DNA of 64,000 bases from Mycolicibacterium vinylchloridicum (GCF_013404075.1 NZ_JACBJQ010000010.1:96536-160535); one strand, 5' to 3'; counted from the first letter of the stretch, positions 44,942 to 54,289 are shown. A program made the numbers and translations. Notes: generated from the sequence alone by a model not told the origin.

Positions 44942-46159
44942 TCAACGAATCAATGATGCTCTCGATCGTGGAAAGTTCAGCATCCGGCGGGCGTTGTCCT
45001 CGACGATGAGCTGGCATTCCTCGTCGGGCACCTTGGCCAGCACCTCGCCCGCCCTCTTTCGCGAGTTCGGCCAGTTGGAGTCTGAGTGCGGGTAGTCGAT
45101 CTCCAGGGTGATGCGGTCGACTCCGATCTTGTAACGGTTCTCGACGCCGTGTTCATCGTCGATGAAGCAGCCCCAGAAGTGATCCCGCCACAGGTCCGAC
45201 GGCCGGGTGTCAAAGTCGATCGGCTGGTAGTAGCGGTGGCGCTCCCACACGAAGTCAGTGCGCTCCAAGATGTAGGGCACCCAACCGATCCCGCCCTCTG
45301 ACAGCGCGATCTGCAGCTTGGGAAACTGCTGAAGCTTGCCTGACAGCAGCAGGTCGACAGTCGTCCAGGCGAGATTCGAATTGAACAACGTGAAGGCGAC
45401 CGCGAACGGCGAATCCATCGCCACCGGGGGCATATCGCTGTCCAGGTCCGAGACCAGCTGGCGAGGATCGGGATTGAACGACGAGAACGAGAAGCCAGGG
45501 ACAAACCCGCCCGATCCGAAGTGCAGCGACACCGGCATCTCCGCCTCCGAGCAGACCGCCCACAGCGGGTCCCAGTACTTCGAGTGGAACGACGGAAGAC
45601 CCAGCGGGACGGGACTGTCGGGGAAGCTGATCGAACGAGCGCCCTTGGTCGCTGCCCGCTCCGCCTCAGCCACCGCATCGTTGATGTTCCAGAACGGCAC
45701 CAGCGCCATGGGGATGAAGCGATCCGGAGCTGTGGCGCACCACTCGTCGATGTAGAAGTCGTTCCACGCCTTGATGCACAGCACCGACAACTCTTTGTCC
45801 TGGCCGCGGAAGAACATTCCACCGGCGAATCCCGGGAACGACGGGAAGCACATCGCCGACTGAATGCCGTCGATATCCATGTCGGGGACGCGCGCCGTGG
45901 GGTCATAGCAGCCCGGCAGCATGTCCTCGTACCGGACGGGATCGAGCCCCCATTCCGCGGGCGGCTTGCCGGCTACCGCATTCAGTCCGATGTTGGGATA
46001 CACCTGTCCCTCGTACCGCCACATGTGTTTACCGTCATGCTCGATAATCTGCGGACCGGCTTCCTTGAACTTGTCCGGAAGCCGGTCCTGCCACACCCGG
46101 GGATGCTCAACGAGGTGGTCGTCAACCGAGACGATCTGCATATCGTCTTGCAAGGGCAT
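44942..46159 (-). CDS. Amidohydrolase-2 family protein
   Basis: A 405-residue PF04909 member close to the gene at 50905: both share IVSVDDHLVE/LVSVDDHLVE, CFPSFPGFAG and DYPHSDSxWP. The N-terminal DDH is part of the metal site, SLHFGSGG carries the next histidine, and the Asp of DYPHSD closes it. ATG at 46159 follows AGGAGCG. Such enzymes cleave C–C bonds of ring-opened acids or decarboxylate. It is monocistronic or leads no clear operon; the gap to the kinase-like gene is 140 bases. Confidence 0.88.
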   Translation of the reverse strand: MPLQDDMQIVSVDDHLVEHPRVWQDRLPDKFKEAGPQIIEHDGKHMWRYEGQVYPNIGLNAVAGKPPAEWGLDPVRYEDMLPGCYDPTARVPDMDIDGIQSAMCFPSFPGFAGGMFFRGQDKELSVLCIKAWNDFYIDEWCATAPDRFIPMALVPFWNINDAVAEAERAATKGARSISFPDSPVPLGLPSFHSKYWDPLWAVCSEAEMPVSLHFGSGGFVPGFSFSSFNPDPRQLVSDLDSDMPPVAMDSPFAVAFTLFNSNLAWTTVDLLLSGKLQQFPKLQIALSEGGIGWVPYILERTDFVWERHRYYQPIDFDTRPSDLWRDHFWGCFIDDEHGVENRYKIGVDRITLEIDYPHSDSNWPNSRKRAGEVLAKVPDEECQLIVEDNARRMLNFPRSRASLIR

Positions 46160-46281
46160 CGCGCGCTCCTAAGCTGAGAATCGTGACAAGTGGCCGATAC
46201 TCGGCGTCTGTTTGACAGACTAGACAGTTGGCGCGGCCAAGATGCACGATTAGGAGAACGATTATTTCCGAGAATGAGAGA

Positions 46282-46563
46282 GTGCCGATACTGCGCAAGG
46301 CTGTCGGAGACCTCGGTGAGAACGACCATGACCTGCTGACTTTCGACGAGGCCGGCGGCCGGTTGCAGAACGAGATCCACCGCGCCGCGACATTGGTGGC
46401 TGAACTGCAGCAGACCGACAACACCACGGACCTCGATCGTGCACAGGCCCGACTTGCGGCGCTCCAGAAGGCCGCGCAGCGGATCAGTGAATACCGCACC
46501 GACGGTGCCGATTTCGAGAGGCTCTTCGGCTATTCCGCCAATTCGCCCGACGACAGCCGCTGA
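46282..46563 (+). CDS. Small helical protein of unknown function
   Basis: A 93-residue, highly charged protein made almost wholly of helix: RLQNEIHRAATLVAELQQ and TDLDRAQARLAALQKAAQRI have the heptad spacing of a coiled coil. Codon use matches the neighbours. The start is uncertain: GTG at 46282 gives PILRKAV and follows GAGAGA; a longer frame to 46228 is open. It is divergent from the amidohydrolase and converges with the D-aminoacylase-like gene, four bases apart. A degenerate GAGAA/TTTCC pattern lies at 46254–46269. No family recognised. Confidence 0.6.
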   Translation: MPILRKAVGDLGENDHDLLTFDEAGGRLQNEIHRAATLVAELQQTDNTTDLDRAQARLAALQKAAQRISEYRTDGADFERLFGYSANSPDDSR

Positions 46564-46567
46564 ATGA

Positions 46568-48289
46568 TCAAACGGGTGCCGGCTGACGGCCGCGAACCAG
46601 CTTGCCCGGGCGGGCGGCGGTGGGCACACCGCATTCGGCGATGACCTCGCCGCTGACCACGGTCAGAACGTAGCCGTCGGCGGTCTGGTCAAGCCGTCGT
46701 CCGCCCGAAGGAAGGTCGTGGGCGACTACGGGCCTGCGCAACCGAAGCGCATCGTGGTCGATGACGTTCAGGTCTGCTTTGAAGCCCAAGGCGATTCGGC
46801 CGCGGTCACCCAGCCCGACAACCCCGGCCGGCACCGACGTCAGCTCGCGAACCGCCTCGGCCACGGACATCCGACCAGCTGGCCGATCACGGACCCAGTG
46901 CGTCATCACGTAGGTGGGAAAGCTGGCATCGCAGATCATTCCGTAGTGTGCTCCACCGTCGCCGAGTCCAAGGACGACGTCCCGACGCCGGATCAGCTCG
47001 GCGACCGTATCCAGGGATCCGCCGCGGAAATTGGCCATTGCGACCAGCAGCATGGCGCGACCGTCGTCATCGAGCAGTCTGTCGTAAGCCTCCTCCAGCG
47101 GGCTCACGCCACGCGCGCGCGCCCGCTGCGCAATGCTGTCACCGGGCTCGGGCTCGTAGTTGGGTGGATCGCCCATCGGGAACATCCAGTCGAACGCCTG
47201 GGCGGCCAACATGAGTGGATGTCCCTCAGCCGTCGGCGCGTCATTGAGGATCCGTTCGCGCACCGCGGGTTTACGCATCTCAGCGACCCGCTCGGCCAGC
47301 GGCAAAGCAGCAAGTTCCTGGTAACTCGGATACAAGATGAACGGATTGCCCGATAATTCCAGACTCAGTACCAGCCCGATTGGGCGCGGAAAGATCTGCG
47401 CGCTGATCTGTCCTCCCGCCGCGTTGGCCTTGTCGACGATCTCCAGCGCATCGATGAACTGCGGGTCGCCCGCATTGCCGATGACGAGTGTGAACGTCAC
47501 CGGCAGGCCAACGTCGGCCGCGACGTCGAACACCGTCTTCAGCACCGGCTCGTAGGCGTCGGTGACCAGGTCGGGGACGAACTGAAGCAGTCCACCGCCC
47601 GCGGCTTTGATGCCACGCGCAATCGCCTCGTACTCGGCATAGGCCGCCCCGTAGCTGGGTATCGGGACTCCACTTTCGCTGCGGTGCACCATCATCTGGG
47701 ACGATGCGAAGCCCAGCGCGCCAGCGGTCATCGCTTCGGCCGCCAGCGTGCTCATGAGCTCAAGGTCACCGGCGGTAGCGGGTTCACGGTCGACTCCCCG
47801 CTGACCCATCACATAGACGCGCAACGGTGAGTGCGGCAAGAACGCCGCCACATCGATGTCACGCGCGCGAACGTCGAGTGCATCAAGAAACTCGGGAAAG
47901 GTCTCCCACGTCCACGGTAGGCCGTCGGCCATCACCACACCCGGAATATCCTCCACGCCGGCCATCACATCGACCAGCGTCTCGTGGTCCTCAGCGCGGC
48001 AGGGGGCGAAACCCACACCACAATTCCCCATCACCGCAGTCGTCACACCGTGCGCCGAGGAGGGCGTGAGACGGTCAGACCAGATCGCCTGTCCGTCGTA
48101 GTGGGTGTGAAGATCGATAAAGCCCGGAGTCACAAGCAATCCAGTGGCGTCGATCTCACGCGACGCCTCATCCTCAACCGACCCGATGCCGACAATGATT
48201 CCCGCCGAGATCGCAACGTCTCCGACGAACGGCTCACCGCCAGTGCCGTCCACGATCGTGCCGTTGCGGATAATCAGATCGCAAGCCAT
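46568..48289 (-). CDS. N-acyl-D-amino-acid deacylase-like amidohydrolase
   Basis: A 573-residue amidohydrolase-3 family enzyme. Metal ligands are in GFIDLHTHYDGQ (His-x-His) and the later GLGDGGAHYG holds the catalytic Asp. MGNCGVGFAPC is typical of the D-aminoacylase group, as is the C-terminal GFKADLNVID. In catabolic islands such proteins often open lactam or lactone rings instead of acting on D-amino acids. ATG at 48289 has no Shine-Dalgarno sequence and could be read from a leaderless transcript. A GAGAA-N6-TTCTC site lies 31 bases upstream. Confidence 0.85.
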   Translation of the reverse strand: MACDLIIRNGTIVDGTGGEPFVGDVAISAGIIVGIGSVEDEASREIDATGLLVTPGFIDLHTHYDGQAIWSDRLTPSSAHGVTTAVMGNCGVGFAPCRAEDHETLVDVMAGVEDIPGVVMADGLPWTWETFPEFLDALDVRARDIDVAAFLPHSPLRVYVMGQRGVDREPATAGDLELMSTLAAEAMTAGALGFASSQMMVHRSESGVPIPSYGAAYAEYEAIARGIKAAGGGLLQFVPDLVTDAYEPVLKTVFDVAADVGLPVTFTLVIGNAGDPQFIDALEIVDKANAAGGQISAQIFPRPIGLVLSLELSGNPFILYPSYQELAALPLAERVAEMRKPAVRERILNDAPTAEGHPLMLAAQAFDWMFPMGDPPNYEPEPGDSIAQRARARGVSPLEEAYDRLLDDDGRAMLLVAMANFRGGSLDTVAELIRRRDVVLGLGDGGAHYGMICDASFPTYVMTHWVRDRPAGRMSVAEAVRELTSVPAGVVGLGDRGRIALGFKADLNVIDHDALRLRRPVVAHDLPSGGRRLDQTADGYVLTVVSGEVIAECGVPTAARPGKLVRGRQPAPV

Positions 48290-48319
48290 AAGATAAACGT
48301 ACGGCGTCAGCGGTCGGAT

Positions 48320-48335
48320 GAGAACAGGCATTCTC
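48320..48335. promoter_or_regulatory. GAGAA-N6-TTCTC (motif A, reverse arrangement)
   Basis: GAGAA-CAGGCA-TTCTC lies 31–46 bases upstream of the D-aminoacylase-like start. The halves match motif A perfectly but in the outward arrangement, the same as the right half of the array at 26555–26570. Confidence 0.5.
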
Positions 48336-48376
48336 TGTGAACACGGTTCATGCTGACCCGCGCCCCCGTGCGTTGA

Positions 48377-49192
48377 CTACAGTCGCCCCGCTATGCGAAG
48401 CGCGGGATGAACCCATTGAGGTGAGCGTCGATCCTTGAACGCTCGAAATCCTTCGACAGCCTCCAGACCTTGGAGACTGGCCTGCATGCCGATCCGGTCA
48501 CATAGCCCGAGGAAGTCATCGAGACTAGATTTGATCGATGCCCGTGCGTTCGGCGCCGTCCGACAGCATTGGGCGAGTACGTCGTAAGCGCCCTCGAGTA
48601 GGTCCTCGTGCGCCACGACCCGGCTGAACATTCCCCACTCCTGTGCCTCAAGGGCACTGAGCGTTCGTCCGGTGAACATCAGGTCACGTGTGCGAGCCGG
48701 ACCGATGAGCCGCGCGAGCATCTGGCTGTAATAGGTGTCTGCGATCCCGCGGTATAACTCGGGAACTCGGAAGCTGGCTCGATCGCTGATCACGGCCATG
48801 TCAGCGCACAGCGCCATTTGAAGCCCACCACCCTGGCAGAGGCCGTTGACGGCGGCGACGACAGGTTTCACCGATTGGCGTAAGGCATCGAAGGGGGTGA
48901 CGTCGAAGCCCAAAATTGTGCCGAAACCTATCCAATCGTCGTCGTTGCCGGCCGCGCCGCCCATGTCACCACCCGGCGCGAACACGTCACCGGTACCCGT
49001 GATGAGCAACCCTGCCAGGTCGGGATCATCGTCGACGAGCCTGATTGCGTAACGGACGCCGAAGTACATGGCCCCTGTCATCGCGTTGCGCGCCCGCGGC
49101 CGGTCAATTGTGCAGACGCCGAAGGGTCCCTGCCGGGTGAACCGGAGGTAGGGCGTACCCAACCAGTCACCGTCCGGCGGAGTGGCAGTCAT
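48377..49192 (-). CDS. Enoyl-CoA hydratase/isomerase family protein
   Basis: A 271-residue crotonase-fold protein, acting on CoA esters in beta-oxidation-like steps. Visible are the oxyanion-hole region GTGDVFAPGGDMGG and the second region NGLCQGGGLQMALCADMAV, with RVPELYRGIADTYYSQMLARLIG after it. Residues in the second catalytic position do not form the classical Glu pair of standard hydratases (PELYRGIAD), so an isomerase, hydrolase or lyase is possible. ATG at 49192 follows GAGAGGAAG. It is 36 bases from the acyl-CoA synthetase gene upstream. Confidence 0.88.
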   Translation of the reverse strand: MTATPPDGDWLGTPYLRFTRQGPFGVCTIDRPRARNAMTGAMYFGVRYAIRLVDDDPDLAGLLITGTGDVFAPGGDMGGAAGNDDDWIGFGTILGFDVTPFDALRQSVKPVVAAVNGLCQGGGLQMALCADMAVISDRASFRVPELYRGIADTYYSQMLARLIGPARTRDLMFTGRTLSALEAQEWGMFSRVVAHEDLLEGAYDVLAQCCRTAPNARASIKSSLDDFLGLCDRIGMQASLQGLEAVEGFRAFKDRRSPQWVHPALRIAGRL

Positions 49193-49228
49193 TGCAGTCT
49201 TCCTCTCGCCCACAGGAATGAGCACTTG

Positions 49229-50800
49229 CTAGGAGAAGCGCTGTCGCAGTTCGGCCTTCAATACCTTTCCGGTGAGATTGCGCGGCAGCGCGTCAACCAA
49301 CTCGACGCGTTCTGGCCATTTGTACCTGCTCAAACCCTGCGCATCGCAGTGCGCGGCGAGGTCCGCGACCGCGACCGTCGCACCGGCAGTGGGCACCACG
49401 ATCGCGCACACCCGCTCGCCAGTCCGCTCGTCGGGAACTCCGATGACGGCGACGTCGTCGACGTGTGCGTGCGTCGCCACGGCCTCTTCCACCTCCTGCG
49501 CCGAGATGTTCTCCGCATTGCGGATGATGGCGTCCTTGAGCCTTCCGGTCACCCGCACATTTCCGTCAACATCCACACACCCCTGATCCCCGGTTCGGAA
49601 CCAACCGTCGGCATCGAATGCATCAGTGTCAAGGGTGGAATCGACGTAGCCAAGGAAGCACTGCGGACCCTTGAGCCGCAACTCGCCCAGCGCACCGGGT
49701 TCGGCGTCAGATTCTCCCTGACCGACCACTCTCACGTGGACGCCGGCCACCGGGTGTCCGACTGTGTGGTCGAGCACCTCCGGACCCGCCGTCGCAGAAG
49801 GCGTTGTCGCGACCGGGAATTCGGTCAGCCCCCAGGCGTTCGCGATGCCTGGCACGCCGAGGCCATCCCGGACCCGCTGCGCCAGTTCGGCAGTGATCGG
49901 CGCGCCGCCTCCCGTACAGCCGCGAAGTTCTCCAAACAACGGTTGTGTGCCGTGCCGGTCCTGCGCGGCCAGATAGGCGGCGAAGAACGGGGTTGCCGAC
50001 CCCAACAGTGTCGGACGATGAGCCGCCATCGCAAACGGTGTCGTTGCCGGATCGAACGCGTCGAAGAGCACCAGCCGCATTCCGGTGATCAACGCCGCCG
50101 CCAACGTCGCCGCGCCCCCGATGTGAGAGACGGGAAAGGCAATCGGATAGATGTCGTCACTGACTGTCCCCACCAGATTCAGGATTCCCGAGGTACCCGC
50201 AATGATTGTGGCGTCGCTGTGCTGAATTCCCTTGGGCGCCGAGGTAGTACCTGATGAGTAGTAGATCCACCGCACCACCCGAGACGACGTCGGGACGGGG
50301 CCTAGCTGGTCGGGTTCGCCCGTGGGTAGACGCAAATTCAGGTTGGCCGGCGGCCCATCGAAGTCCAGCACCACCGCGCGTGTTCCGTGCGATTGCGACA
50401 TCTGTTGGGCGAGGGCGGCGTGGTCGTACCCCCGCCACGCGCGCGGGACGATGTACACCTGTGCGCCGATCTGCGATAACGCGTGCGTGACTTCGTTCTT
50501 CCGCCAAATCGGAAGGATGGGGTTCTGAACTGCGCCCAGCCGTGACAATGCAACCATCACGACCATGGTCTCCAATGTGGTGGGCAGCTGCCACGAGACG
50601 ACAGTTCCCCCGGTGACGCCCCGTTCGGCGAGCGCCGCCGCGGTCTGCAGGCCAGCGTCGCGTAGGTCGCGGGTCGTGAGTTCCCGGCCATAGTCGTCTG
50701 ACAGCACAACATGACTGGGTCGCGACCGCGCGGCGTCATCCACCAGGTTCCAGTAAGTGTTGTCGGCCGCTTCGGACGATTCCGCTGCCATGACTGCCAT
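49229..50800 (-). CDS. Acyl-CoA synthetase (AMP-binding family)
   Basis: The 523-residue enzyme activates an acid to its CoA thioester with ATP. Core motifs are YYSSGTTSAPKG (about 180–191), GLTEFP, GWFRTGD and RLKDAIIRNAENISAQEVE, and the catalytic lysine is in PRNLTGKVLK near the C-terminus. ATG at 50800 follows AGGAGACG closely. It forms a two-gene operon with the crotonase gene and is divergent from the amidohydrolase at 50905, sharing a promoter that holds three motif-B half-sites. Confidence 0.93.
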   Translation of the reverse strand: MAVMAAESSEAADNTYWNLVDDAARSRPSHVVLSDDYGRELTTRDLRDAGLQTAAALAERGVTGGTVVSWQLPTTLETMVVMVALSRLGAVQNPILPIWRKNEVTHALSQIGAQVYIVPRAWRGYDHAALAQQMSQSHGTRAVVLDFDGPPANLNLRLPTGEPDQLGPVPTSSRVVRWIYYSSGTTSAPKGIQHSDATIIAGTSGILNLVGTVSDDIYPIAFPVSHIGGAATLAAALITGMRLVLFDAFDPATTPFAMAAHRPTLLGSATPFFAAYLAAQDRHGTQPLFGELRGCTGGGAPITAELAQRVRDGLGVPGIANAWGLTEFPVATTPSATAGPEVLDHTVGHPVAGVHVRVVGQGESDAEPGALGELRLKGPQCFLGYVDSTLDTDAFDADGWFRTGDQGCVDVDGNVRVTGRLKDAIIRNAENISAQEVEEAVATHAHVDDVAVIGVPDERTGERVCAIVVPTAGATVAVADLAAHCDAQGLSRYKWPERVELVDALPRNLTGKVLKAELRQRFS

Positions 50801-50854
50801 CGTCTCCTATTGGATGCGGTAGATGAGATCGTCAACCGCTATGGACCACCGTTT

Positions 50855-50876
50855 GTATGCCGGTATACTCACATAC
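50855..50876. promoter_or_regulatory. Triple motif B half-sites
   Basis: GTATGC-CG-GTATAC-TC-ACATAC: three half-sites in strict 8-base steps, 29–50 bases upstream of the amidohydrolase gene and 55–76 from the divergent acyl-CoA synthetase start. Either neighbour or both could be controlled. Confidence 0.6.
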
Positions 50877-50904
50877 AGTTGACTGGCGAACAGGAAGGTC
50901 TGAT

Positions 50905-52185
50905 GTGAACAAAGACGACATGATTCTGGTCAGCGTTGACGACCACCTCGTCGAGCCGCCCGACATGTTCCGCAATCACCTGCCCAAGAAATACCTCGAT
51001 GAGGCGCCGCGGCTGGTTCACAATCCCGATGGCAGTGACAGCTGGCAGTTCCGCAACGTGTCGATTCCGAACGTGGCACTGAATGCGGTGGCAGGGCGCC
51101 CCAAGGAGGAATTCGGCCTGGAGCCGCAGGGGCTCGACGAGATCCGGCCGGGGTGCTACCAAGTCGACGAGCGAATCAAGGACATGAACGCCGGTGGCAT
51201 CTTCGGGTCGATCTGCTTTCCGTCGTTCCCCGGCTTCGCCGGCCGCCTGTTCGCCACCGAGGATCCTGAGTTTTCTCTCGCACTCGTGCAGGCTTACAAC
51301 GACTGGCATGTCGAGGAATGGTGCGGGGCCTACCCGGCGCGCTTCATCCCCATGTGCCTGCCGGTCATCTGGGATGCCGAAGCCTGCGCCAAGGAGATCC
51401 GGCGCAACGCCGCCCGCGGTGTGCACGCGTTGACGTTCACCGAAAACCCGGCGGCCATGGGCTACCCGTCGTTCCACGACGACTACTGGCGACCGGTCTG
51501 GGAAGCCTTGGTCGACACCGACACCGTGATGAACGTGCACATCGGGTCGTCCGGCAAGCTGGCCATCACCGCCGCCGATGCACCGCTTGACGTGATGATC
51601 ACGCTACAGCCGATGAACATCGTCCAGGCCGCCGCGGATCTGTTGTGGTCCAAGCCCATCAAGGAGTACAAGGACCTCAAGATCGGACTGAGCGAGGGCG
51701 GCACCGGCTGGATTCCCTACTTCCTCGACCGCGCCGACCGCACCTACGATCTTCACTCCACGTGGACGGGCCAGGATTTCGGAAAGCAAAAGCCCTCGGA
51801 GGTGTTCCGTGACCACTTCCTGACGTGCTTTATCTCCGATCCGATCGGGTTGGAACTGCGTCATCACATCGGTATCGACAACATCTGCTGGGAAGCCGAC
51901 TATCCGCACAGCGACTCGATGTGGCCCTCTGCGCCCGAAGAGCTCGATGAAGGGCTCAAAGCCCACAACGTCTCAGACGACGACATCAACAAGATGACCT
52001 ACGAGAACGCCTTGCGCTGGTATCACTGGGACCCGTTCACCCACGTCCCCAAGGAGCAAGCGACCGTCGGCGCGTTGCGCAAGGCCGCCGAAGGCCACGA
52101 CGTCTCCGTCAAAGCCCTGTCCACCCGGGAGAAGACCGGCGCTGGCGCGGACGTCCTGCAGGCGGCGACTCAGCAGCTGCGCTAA
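50905..52185 (+). CDS. Amidohydrolase-2 family protein
   Basis: A 426-residue PF04909 enzyme with LVSVDDHLVEPP at the start, CFPSFPGFAG, VMNVHIGSSG (metal His) and EADYPHSDSMWP (metal Asp). It is the closest relative of the protein at 44942 but carries an extra C-terminal tail of about 50 residues. GTG at 50905 is chosen because AGGAAGG precedes it; an upstream in-frame ATG at 50857 would lie within the motif-B array. It should act on a carboxylated, ring-derived intermediate. Confidence 0.9.
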   Translation: MNKDDMILVSVDDHLVEPPDMFRNHLPKKYLDEAPRLVHNPDGSDSWQFRNVSIPNVALNAVAGRPKEEFGLEPQGLDEIRPGCYQVDERIKDMNAGGIFGSICFPSFPGFAGRLFATEDPEFSLALVQAYNDWHVEEWCGAYPARFIPMCLPVIWDAEACAKEIRRNAARGVHALTFTENPAAMGYPSFHDDYWRPVWEALVDTDTVMNVHIGSSGKLAITAADAPLDVMITLQPMNIVQAAADLLWSKPIKEYKDLKIGLSEGGTGWIPYFLDRADRTYDLHSTWTGQDFGKQKPSEVFRDHFLTCFISDPIGLELRHHIGIDNICWEADYPHSDSMWPSAPEELDEGLKAHNVSDDDINKMTYENALRWYHWDPFTHVPKEQATVGALRKAAEGHDVSVKALSTREKTGAGADVLQAATQQLR

Positions 52186-52235
52186 CAATGCAGTCGGCCG
52201 CGGGGGCCGCGCGGCTGCTCAGCCGATAAGCAGAA

Positions 52236-52251
52236 TTCTCACTTCCAAGAA
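52236..52251. promoter_or_regulatory. TTCTC-N6-AAGAA (motif A) before the SDR–reductase–P450–SDR operon
   Basis: TTCTC-ACTTCC-AAGAA, flanked by AA and T to give ATTCT/AGAAT arms, lies 55 bases upstream of the SDR start at 52306. One base differs from the full repeat. Confidence 0.5.
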
Positions 52252-52305
52252 TGGATAGTGTGTAGTTCGCCCGTGCAGTCGGGACGGGACGAGAGGATTG
52301 ATGAC

Positions 52306-53133
52306 GTGGCGGGCAAGACCATCGTCATAACCGGCGCCAGCGACGGCGTTGGAGCAGCGGCGGCCCACCGTCTGATCGCCGATGGCGAGAACGTCGTCAT
52401 TGTGGGCCGCTCACCGCAGAAGACCAAAGCGGTCGCCACCGAGACGGGAGCCGACTTCTTCGTCGCCGACTTCTCCGAGCTCGACCAGGTACGTCAGCTT
52501 GCCGACGACCTCAAGGAGCGCTATGAGCGCATCGACGTCCTGGCCAACAACGCCGGCGGCATGGTGGAGTCTGACCGGCCGACGGTGGATGGCCACGAGA
52601 ACGTCCTGCAGGTCAACTACCTCGCGCCATTCCTGCTGACGAACCTGTTGCTGGATCGTCTGATCGAGTCGCGCGCCAAAGTGGTCAACACCTCGAGCGC
52701 GTATCAGCCGCTGATTCGGAAGGTCAGTGTCGACGACCTGCTTCACGACGGCCGGACCAGCGGCATGAAAGGTTATGCGCTGTCCAAGATCGCGATCAAC
52801 ATGTTCATCTTGGAACTGGATCGGCGCTATCGGTCTGAGGGCCTCACCAGCGCGGCGTTCCATCCGGGCTGGGTGGTCTCCAACTTTGCGCCGGGGTCGA
52901 GTTCGCGTGGGATCGCACTCTTCCAGGCCACCGGCATCGGCCGACTCATCGGCACGACACCCGAGCAGGGATGCGACCAGCTCGTCTGGCTGGCCACGAC
53001 CGCGGCCGGCCGCGGCTGGACGTCCGGTGAGTACTACGTCAAACGGAAGGTCGGCAAGAACCACAAGATCACCCGCGACCGCGAAGCCGCGCGCGAATTG
53101 TGGGATCGCACCGCGGCGTTGTTGGCCCTCTGA
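52306..53133 (+). CDS. Short-chain dehydrogenase (retinol-dehydrogenase-like)
   Basis: A 275-residue SDR with VITGASDGVGAAAAHRL, VGRSPQK (basic residues that favour NADPH), NNAGG, the serine in VNTSSAYQ and YALSK. The region after the active site (FHPGWVVSNFA) matches the retinol dehydrogenase/WWOX-like group. GTG at 52306 follows ACGAGAGG. It is the first gene of a four-gene operon (SDR, DHDPR-like reductase, P450, SDR) under a motif-A site. Confidence 0.9.
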   Translation: MAGKTIVITGASDGVGAAAAHRLIADGENVVIVGRSPQKTKAVATETGADFFVADFSELDQVRQLADDLKERYERIDVLANNAGGMVESDRPTVDGHENVLQVNYLAPFLLTNLLLDRLIESRAKVVNTSSAYQPLIRKVSVDDLLHDGRTSGMKGYALSKIAINMFILELDRRYRSEGLTSAAFHPGWVVSNFAPGSSSRGIALFQATGIGRLIGTTPEQGCDQLVWLATTAAGRGWTSGEYYVKRKVGKNHKITRDREAARELWDRTAALLAL

Positions 53134-53146
53134 GGTCGGGACGACG

Positions 53147-54289
53147 ATGACTGGTACCACGAGGCCCAGACTTCGTGTCGTGCACGTGGGCACCGGGCTC
53201 ACCGGACGGGAGGCGTTGGGGGCGATCATCGACGATCCCGCACTCGAGCTCGTCGGCGTCGCAGTTACGACACCGGAGAAGGCCGGGGTCGACGCCGGTA
53301 GCCTCTGCGGCCGCGCCGACGTCGGCGTGAGGGCAACCGACGACGTGGACGCGGTCATCGCATTGCGACCGGACTGCGTGTGTTATTGCGCCACTGCGGT
53401 CCGGCGCGAGGCGCAGGCGGTCGAGGACATCGCCCGTTACCTGCGATCCGGCATCGACGTCGTGGCGATCTCGACCATCCCGCTGGTCTACCCGCCCGCG
53501 GCCCCACAGGAGTGGCTCGACACCATCGGGTCCGCAGCTGACCAAGGTGGGGCGACGTTTTACGCGACGGGCAGCGAGCCGGGCTTCATCAGCCTGAACG
53601 TCCCCACCGCTCTGCTTGCCGGCGCTGGGCGGGTCGATGCGTACCGAATGGACCTCTACGCCATCCGGCTCGATGAGCAATATCCCATTTGGGATGTCTT
53701 GCACGAGTCGATGGGTTTCGGTAAGCCCGACGGTTATGTGCCGGCGCGCATCGCCTATGGCAAGGTCGAAGCCGACTGGTCAACCGTTGTCCGCTACGTC
53801 GCCGACATCCTCGGACTCACTCTCGATGGCCTCGAAGTCGACTGGGAGACAGTACTGACTCCGACTGACCTTGACACCGCTATCGGGGTGGTTCCGGCCG
53901 GCACGATCTGTGCGCACCGGTGGCGGCTCGCCGGGACAATAGACAAGCAACCCATCGTCGCAGTGCAGTACTTCGCCGCGGTGTCGAACGCACCATGGCC
54001 GTCTCACTGGCCCGACCCGGGCCGGCTGACGGGCGGGATGTCGTTCCACATCTCGGGCCGCCCAAGCTTTCGGTTCGACTTCGAATTCGACGAGGCCGAA
54101 ATCGGCGACATCGTCAACCCCGGCGTCACCGCCACGGCCATGGCGGTCGTCAACGCCATACCGGCCGTCGTTGCCGCCGCGCCCGGCATCATCAAGGTTC
54201 CGTTGTCAGGCCCGTCAATCGTGACTCGGCGCGCCACCCCTAGTCCAGCCCCAGTGATCACCCGGGAACAGGAGTTACGCCATGGTTGA
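53147..54289 (+). CDS. DHDPR-like NAD(P)H-dependent reductase
   Basis: The 380-residue product has an N-terminal Rossmann domain, LRVVHVGTGLTGREALGAII (7–26), and CYCATAV in the cofactor region, then a long alpha/beta domain ending in MAVVNAIPAVVAAAPGI. It belongs to the mycobacterial group often labelled 'dihydrodipicolinate reductase-like' or 'amine dehydrogenase', found next to P450s in catabolic clusters; the true reaction is unknown. The ATG at 53147 is 14 bases after the SDR stop. Two broken relatives lie at 21475 and 40145. It overlaps the P450 gene by eight bases. Confidence 0.82.
   Translation: MTGTTRPRLRVVHVGTGLTGREALGAIIDDPALELVGVAVTTPEKAGVDAGSLCGRADVGVRATDDVDAVIALRPDCVCYCATAVRREAQAVEDIARYLRSGIDVVAISTIPLVYPPAAPQEWLDTIGSAADQGGATFYATGSEPGFISLNVPTALLAGAGRVDAYRMDLYAIRLDEQYPIWDVLHESMGFGKPDGYVPARIAYGKVEADWSTVVRYVADILGLTLDGLEVDWETVLTPTDLDTAIGVVPAGTICAHRWRLAGTIDKQPIVAVQYFAAVSNAPWPSHWPDPGRLTGGMSFHISGRPSFRFDFEFDEAEIGDIVNPGVTATAMAVVNAIPAVVAAAPGIIKVPLSGPSIVTRRATPSPAPVITREQELRHG

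Noticed and set aside
46254..46274. GAGAA/TTTCC/GAGAA pattern before the small helical protein
   Set aside because: Two mismatches to motif A; not counted as a site.
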